Origin: Chitinophagaceae bacterium
GTDB lineage: Bacteria > Bacteroidota > Bacteroidia > Chitinophagales > Chitinophagaceae
Direction: 5' to 3'
Length of the DNA: 21,057 bases
Assembly (NCBI GenBank): GCA_025362915.1
Contig: JANYEU010000210.1
Coordinates: 1-21,057 of the forward strand
The stretch's first letter is position 1; each line of letters starts with the position of its first letter. Position numbers and translations under genes: made by a program. The notes under the pieces were generated by a model, which was given only the letters and a program-made list of their open reading frames with translations, had not been told where the DNA came from and ran no database searches. Shown piece by piece: positions 16,337-21,057 of this stretch.

Positions 16337-19300
16337 ATGAGGAGATGTCTGTTGTTTACAGCTTTTACAGGTTCTGTATATGCTGTTGCAGGTCAGGAAG
16401 GTTCTTTTCTTGCCCTTGATAATAATAAACAATTGTTTATTGTTCATACAGGTCTTACGCAGGGTAGTTGCAGATCAACCCAACTAAACCTTTGCTCAAA
16501 TGTGGGGAGTCCCCTATCGATTGGCCTGGCTGGCAATACACTTTACTTTAATGACAATCAAGGCAATTTATATAGTACCCTTCTGGACTCTACTGGTGCG
16601 GTAGGCAATTGTAAACTGATTGGTAACTTTATAAGTAAAAGTAGAGCCATATATGGGTTGACAGTTGGCCCAGATAGTGTTGTTTATGCTGGCAGTGGCA
16701 ATCTGATAGAAACATACGACATCAAGACGGGAACATTCGGAACATTGGGGCGTTTGCCCTCAAACTATAAAATTGGAGGTGATTTGATGTTTTACAATGG
16801 ATCCTTATTTGAGGCTTGTACCAATACTACAACTGGTAACAATGAATTGGTATTGGTAAATCTTTCAAATCCTTCCGCAAGTACCCAATACCTACCATTT
16901 ACTTCGGGGACCATCTTTGGCTTTGCAAGTATAACCAAACGTTGTAGCTTTAATCAATCATTTGCACTAGGACAAGCTGGCGATATTTACAAAGTTGATA
17001 TGGCTAACAAGACACAAGACCCTACACCCTATTGCATATTACCATTTAATATTAATGATGCGGCAAGCCTTGCTGAAACCCAAACAGAAGCCCCCCCCTT
17101 GCCCCCTGCGGTAATTAGTCCGGCAATATATTGTGTAAATACCCCATCAACTCAGCTTACAGCAACAATATCCACCATAAAAGATACGCTTAGATGGTAC
17201 ACAGTGGCAAGTGGAGGAAATGCTACTGGTGCTCCATTCCCAACTATTGGTAGCAGCCCAAGCACCATTACTTATTACATTAGCCAATACGATACCGCCA
17301 CCACATGTGAAGGGGAGAGGGCTGCGATAGTAGTAAATGTGGATTCAATCATCAATCCATCCATTAGCATCTCTACCACTAAAACAGATATTTGTGCCGG
17401 ACAAACCATTGGTTTCATGGCTACTGATAACATTGGCACTACCAACCCAACCTTTCAATGGATGATAAACGGACAGAATGTAGGTAACAATAAAGATACT
17501 TTCAGCACTAAGAGCATTGCAAACAATGATAAGATTACTTGTGTGTTGAACACCAAATTGTCTTGTGCCACCAATCCCGCTACTGTTAGTAATGAGCTAA
17601 TCATTGCATCCACACAATCCAGTTACCCTACCATTTCAATAAAAGCATCAGATAGTTCATTTTGTCCGGGTACTTCAATAACATTTGTGGCAACAAAAAC
17701 TGTTGCCGGTACCAGTCAGGTGCAACATTGGATGGTAAATGGTATGGAGGTAAATAACAATACAGATACATTTATTACCAAGACTTTGGTAAATGGTGAT
17801 ATAGTCAGTTGCAATTTAATAACAAGTGGCAAATGTGTTTTTCCAGATACAGCTATCAGTAATACCATCAAATTGTCTGTTACTGCAAAGATTCTTCCTA
17901 CGGTTACTATTACGGCAGATACAACTGCTGCATGTGCCGGTTCGCCAATTAATTTTAGTTCTACTGAAACACATGGAGGATTGCAACCAGCCTATCAATG
18001 GAAAGTAAATGGAAGGGATGTGATGGGGGCTACCTCTAATACCCTAACAATCACATCGCTTAATAATCAGGATGTGGTTACCTGTAGAATGATAAGTGAT
18101 GCAAACTGCCTAATCTCTAATAGTGCCACAAGTAATGATATTGTCATTACAATTACTCCAAACCCTGTTCCATCAATTCAGATTGCCGCAAGTGATACCA
18201 TCATTTGCAAAGGTGCTAACGTATCATTTAATGCATCAGTAAAGAATGCAGGTACTTCTCCAATATATCAATGGTTGGTGAATGGGAAAGATGTAGGCGT
18301 TAATACCATTGGCTTTTCTAGTTCTTCATTCAATAATGACGATACGGTTACCTGTCGGTTTATTGTAAATACTGCCTGTGCAGGTTTGGATACAGCAACA
18401 AGTAACACTATAGTTATTAAGTATGCCTCATTGCTCAAGCCTACCATTGTTATTTCTGCCGATACCACAACCATTTGTACTGGAGAAAAGGTAACATTCA
18501 AATCTGCAATTACTTATGGAGGGAATCAACCTGTTTATAGCTGGAAGAAGAATGGCGTTACGATAAACGGGGCTGTAAGTGATACATTGATGATTGATTC
18601 AATTGCTGATGGTGATATGATTTCAGGTATGTTGGTTAGTAGTATCCCTTGTTTGTCAATTAATAATGCGAATAGTTCACCCGTTACCATTAATGTAAAG
18701 AGTTTACCAATAATACCTACTATTACAGGCAGCAATTCCATTTGTGTAAATAAGACAACAACACTCTTCGACATGGCGTTAGGTGGGACTTGGAGTAGCG
18801 ATGCAATATCCATTGCCACGATTGACAATACAGGTATTATTACAGGAATTGCCGCTGGAAATGCAATCATCAGCTATGCTAAAACAAATGGCTGTGGCAC
18901 CACCACCCAAACATATCCTATCACCGTTTCCAGCAATATACTGGGCAGCATTATCGGTGAAAGCAGTATCTGCAAGGGGGATAGCACACAGTTTAGCAAT
19001 TCATCAGCTATATCTGGAAATTGGATAAGTGCCAATTCTACCATTGCCACTATTTCTAAAAATGGCATCGTACATTCGGTAGATACAGGCACGACAACTA
19101 TATTGTATGTTATTTCAAATGCTTGTGGAACAGATACATTGTATAAAACTTTAACTGTATCTGGAGAAAAGCCATTGGGACACCCATTCAGTATTGAACA
19201 GCCTACCTGTATCAAACCTTTTTCGGGAGAGGTTACCATTGATGTGATTGGTGCAGAAATGCCCTACAGAATCTTACTGAATGCAGATACGTCAATTGCA

Positions 19301-19705
19301 CCAACTACCATATCAAAATTAGAAGAGGGTAATTATCCTGTTTATATCTATAATCGTAGCAGATGTCTGGTAGATAGTATAACGGACATTTCCTTGAAAA
19401 TGCCAGAAGATGGCAGTTGTAGAACCATACATGTGGCAACAGCATTTGCGCCAAACAGTACTGTAGGGAATAATTTATTGAGACCAATTGGCGGAAATAC
19501 GGCAAACATCAAGAATGTTATATTCAAGGTTTTCAATCGTTTTGGCAATAAGGTTTATGAAAGTCATTCCCTGTATAATGGTTGGGATGGACGAGTAAAT
19601 GGAACATTACAGAACGCAGATACTTATATATGGTACTTGGAATATAAACTTACAAATGATACCGCTCCAATAAATTTGAGCGGAACAAGCGTTTTACTAA
19701 GGTAA
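16337..19705 (+). CDS. Secreted multi-Ig-repeat protein with type B (CHU_C, gliding-associated) T9SS sorting domain
   Basis: Start chosen at 16337 because MRRCLLFTAFTGSVYAVAG is a compact signal peptide; ATGs at 16301 and 16265 are in frame and would add 12 or 24 residues. The product is about 1,122 aa. Residues about 20-250 form a beta-propeller-like region with repeated blade-like segments (FLALDNNKQLFIV, GNTLYFNDNQGNLYS). An Ig-like domain with the pattern YCVNTPSTQLTA ... LRWYTVASGG ... TYYISQ occupies about 258-335. Five Ig-like repeats of about 91 residues follow (starting about 338, 428, 520, 611, 700), each with an early Cys, a central QWMINGQNV-type motif and a late Cys. Two Big-2-like domains (about 790 and 868: ISIATIDNTGIITGIAAGNA) precede the C-terminal sorting domain (about 1031-1122: VFNRFGNKVYES, YNGWDGRVNG, DTYIWYLEY). 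The usual TAFTPNGDG opening is degenerate here (TAFAPNSTVG). Likely surface adhesin. No PorP/SprF partner gene follows within the window. Confidence 0.9.
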   Translation: MRRCLLFTAFTGSVYAVAGQEGSFLALDNNKQLFIVHTGLTQGSCRSTQLNLCSNVGSPLSIGLAGNTLYFNDNQGNLYSTLLDSTGAVGNCKLIGNFISKSRAIYGLTVGPDSVVYAGSGNLIETYDIKTGTFGTLGRLPSNYKIGGDLMFYNGSLFEACTNTTTGNNELVLVNLSNPSASTQYLPFTSGTIFGFASITKRCSFNQSFALGQAGDIYKVDMANKTQDPTPYCILPFNINDAASLAETQTEAPPLPPAVISPAIYCVNTPSTQLTATISTIKDTLRWYTVASGGNATGAPFPTIGSSPSTITYYISQYDTATTCEGERAAIVVNVDSIINPSISISTTKTDICAGQTIGFMATDNIGTTNPTFQWMINGQNVGNNKDTFSTKSIANNDKITCVLNTKLSCATNPATVSNELIIASTQSSYPTISIKASDSSFCPGTSITFVATKTVAGTSQVQHWMVNGMEVNNNTDTFITKTLVNGDIVSCNLITSGKCVFPDTAISNTIKLSVTAKILPTVTITADTTAACAGSPINFSSTETHGGLQPAYQWKVNGRDVMGATSNTLTITSLNNQDVVTCRMISDANCLISNSATSNDIVITITPNPVPSIQIAASDTIICKGANVSFNASVKNAGTSPIYQWLVNGKDVGVNTIGFSSSSFNNDDTVTCRFIVNTACAGLDTATSNTIVIKYASLLKPTIVISADTTTICTGEKVTFKSAITYGGNQPVYSWKKNGVTINGAVSDTLMIDSIADGDMISGMLVSSIPCLSINNANSSPVTINVKSLPIIPTITGSNSICVNKTTTLFDMALGGTWSSDAISIATIDNTGIITGIAAGNAIISYAKTNGCGTTTQTYPITVSSNILGSIIGESSICKGDSTQFSNSSAISGNWISANSTIATISKNGIVHSVDTGTTTILYVISNACGTDTLYKTLTVSGEKPLGHPFSIEQPTCIKPFSGEVTIDVIGAEMPYRILLNADTSIAPTTISKLEEGNYPVYIYNRSRCLVDSITDISLKMPEDGSCRTIHVATAFAPNSTVGNNLLRPIGGNTANIKNVIFKVFNRFGNKVYESHSLYNGWDGRVNGTLQNADTYIWYLEYKLTNDTAPINLSGTSVLLR

Positions 19706-19763
19706 TTGCAGCGGTTTGTGTAATGATACTGGTCTTTTTAAATGGGAATGTATAAATAACCCC

Positions 19764-19847
19764 GATGATGCGGTTCGGAGCCGGGATAACGGGGTTCAGA
19801 ACTAGGATGATGGGGTTCAGAACCGGGATGATGGGGTTCAGGAACAG
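19764..19847. repeat. Four tandem 21-bp repeats
   Basis: Four abutting 21-bp units start at 19764, 19785, 19806 and 19827, with starts GATGATGCGGTTC, GATAACGGGGTTC, GATGATGGGGTTC and GATGATGGGGTTC; a decayed fifth (GATGAAGTTC) lies at 19851-19860. The core GGTTCAGAACC is an imperfect palindrome. The reading frame through the units codes for MMGFRTG-type heptads, but the following gene has a better start, so the array is placed in its 5' leader. Confidence 0.85.
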
Positions 19848-19890
19848 AAAGATGAAGTTCATACAAGTGATAAATAATAAAAAGGAGCGT

Positions 19891-20271
19891 ATGTATAAAA
19901 AGTTACTCGTCAGTGCAATGCTGATATTGTGTTTTGTAAAATTTTCAGGTGCGCAGACAGCTAAGACAGCAATTGCCAGAAGCGAAGCATACCAATACTA
20001 CATTTATGTTTCGGGCATTAACTCCAAAGCCGATGTTGAGGCGTTGGAAACAAAGATTCAAAAGAAACCCGGTGTCACCTACTTTCTGGGTAACCGTTAT
20101 CCTGTTCGCTATTTTTTATTGAAATCCCCCAAGGAAGTTAGTAAAGCAACTTTTTCTGGTTGGATTGGCAATAGGTTTAAAGTGGAATACTATGCCGAAG
20201 GTGAGTTTTCAAAAGAAGATGCATTAATGACTGGCATTAACCTTCGGAAAAAGAGCCTAAAGACACAATAA
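19891..20271 (+). CDS. Small secreted protein, uncharacterised (HMA-like topology without the CxxC)
   Basis: The start at 19891 is supported by a strong AAAGGAG six bases upstream, unusual for this phylum, and by a clear signal peptide (MYKKLLVSAMLILCFVKFSGA, then QTAK). An in-frame ATG at 19765 would add 42 residues translated from the 21-bp repeats and place the signal peptide inside the protein, so it is rejected. The mature part is about 104 aa. YYIYVSGINSKADVEALETK followed by IQKKPGVTYFLGNRYPVRYF reads as strand-helix-strand, like a heavy-metal-associated (ferredoxin-like) domain, but there is no CxxC and no Cys in the mature chain, so metal binding is not implied. It is 54 bp before the P-domain gene and is probably cotranscribed with it. 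Confidence 0.8.
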   Translation: MYKKLLVSAMLILCFVKFSGAQTAKTAIARSEAYQYYIYVSGINSKADVEALETKIQKKPGVTYFLGNRYPVRYFLLKSPKEVSKATFSGWIGNRFKVEYYAEGEFSKEDALMTGINLRKKSLKTQ

Positions 20272-20325
20272 ATAAAAAAACTACTTCAATTCAGCTTCTG
20301 CTAATCAGACCCTAAATAATTATTT

Positions 20326-21057
20326 ATGAGGAAAATAATATCATTCTTGGCTTTTATGCTACTTGTGGCTGCATTGAATGCACAAACATTTACTGGAAAT
20401 TCCGGAGCATCTATTGGTGCAATACCCGATAGCGGTAAGGCAGTAGGTGCTACCTGCTTCCCGCTCACTGTTTCAGGTTTGCCAAATGGAGGAATCATTG
20501 ATAGCACTTATGGCTTGGCATCCGTTACTGTAAATATTACGCACAGCTATGATGCGGATTTGGTTATAAAGCTAAAAGCACCTGATGGAACAGTGATTGT
20601 ATTGAGTAACCAAAATGGTAGTTCCAAGAATAACTACACAGGTACCATCTTTAATGCCACAGCAAGTGCAGGTATTGCAGCAGGTAGTCCACCTTTTACG
20701 GGTACATTCCTGCCGGAAGGTGGAAACTTGGGTGCGGTGAACAACAAGCAAAACGGCAATGGAATCTGGTCTCTTTGCATTGAAGATGTAAACCCAGGCA
20801 ACACGGGTACATTGGATAGTTGGAGCATGACGTTTAATAATAAACCAGCTTTGGCACCTCCGCCCATTCCTGCTTGTACAAGCAATGCCATTGCCATCAA
20901 TACCTGTGTTGATGCACCTTTTGTTTGTAACCTAGATGGATTTTGCGGTAGTACATCTGCTTCCTTTGGTGCTTATGAATGGACTGGACTGACCGATGCG
21001 TTTTATTCATGCAAACAATCCACCATCCAAAACAACTCGTTCATAAAGTTTGTAGCC
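20326..21057 (+). CDS. Secreted protein with proprotein-convertase P-domain, 3' end outside window
   Basis: ATG at 20326 begins MRKIISFLAFMLLVAALNAQ, a signal peptide, and the frame stays open for 244 codons to the right edge. Residues about 22-180 match a P-domain (P/Homo B): VTVNITHSYDADLVIKLKAP, DGTVIVLSNQNGSSKNNYTG, then GNGIWSLCIEDVNPGNTGTL and DSWSMTFN. After a Pro-rich linker (ALAPPPIPACTS) a Cys-containing module starts (CTSNAIAINTCVDAPF ... FCGSTSASFG), a type often found in large Bacteroidota secreted proteins. No protease domain precedes the P-domain, so it probably serves as a binding or folding module. A T9SS sorting domain is expected further on but cannot be seen. Confidence 0.85.
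   Translation, partial: MRKIISFLAFMLLVAALNAQTFTGNSGASIGAIPDSGKAVGATCFPLTVSGLPNGGIIDSTYGLASVTVNITHSYDADLVIKLKAPDGTVIVLSNQNGSSKNNYTGTIFNATASAGIAAGSPPFTGTFLPEGGNLGAVNNKQNGNGIWSLCIEDVNPGNTGTLDSWSMTFNNKPALAPPPIPACTSNAIAINTCVDAPFVCNLDGFCGSTSASFGAYEWTGLTDAFYSCKQSTIQNNSFIKFVA

Noticed and set aside
19765..19890. N-terminal extension of the small secreted protein through the 21-bp repeats
   Set aside because: It would bury a clear signal peptide and ignore the strong AAAGGAG before the ATG at 19891.

Overview
The window reads as chromosomal DNA of an AT-rich member of the Bacteroidota, plausibly of the Chitinophagaceae or a related family. Three things point there: most products are exported; the C-terminal signals seen are those of the type IX secretion system (T9SS), type A on the peptidase and type B/CHU_C on the Ig-repeat protein; and most starts have A-rich leaders instead of Shine-Dalgarno sites. 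The taxonomic placement is inference. No rRNA, tRNA, CRISPR array, transposase, phage gene or defence system was found.

Layout. Positions 1-8343 on the minus strand hold the N-terminal 2,781 codons of one giant Gly/Thr/Ser/Asn-rich surface protein with autotransporter-associated beta-strand repeats, two Fn3-like domains and a pre-CTD domain; its C-terminus lies beyond the left edge. A 216-aa uncharacterised protein follows at 8911-9561 (minus), with a hairpin terminator behind it. A 1.2-kb divergent intergenic region (9562-10760) holds a 12-unit, 21-bp-period repeat array. The plus strand then carries a beta-helix lipoprotein (10761-12164), an M36 fungalysin-type metallopeptidase with an inserted PA domain and T9SS type A sorting domain (12615-15620), a terminator, a dispersed palindromic repeat, a second repeat array with 84-bp higher-order period, a 1,122-aa Ig-repeat protein with type B T9SS sorting domain (16337-19705), a third 21-bp array (4 units), a small secreted protein (19891-20271) and the 5' part of a secreted P-domain protein (20326 to the right edge).

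How it fits together. All recognised products are predicted to act in or beyond the outer membrane: adhesion (giant protein, Ig protein), polymer or surface binding (beta-helix lipoprotein, P-domain protein) and protein degradation (M36 peptidase). No T9SS machinery gene (PorP/SprF, PorV, GldK-N, SprA) is in view. The less ordinary part of the window is between the genes: three arrays whose basic period is 21 bp, two of which share a GGTTCA-N-AACC core in opposite orientation, plus several long perfect inverted repeats. I see no evidence for a new enzymatic or defence system.
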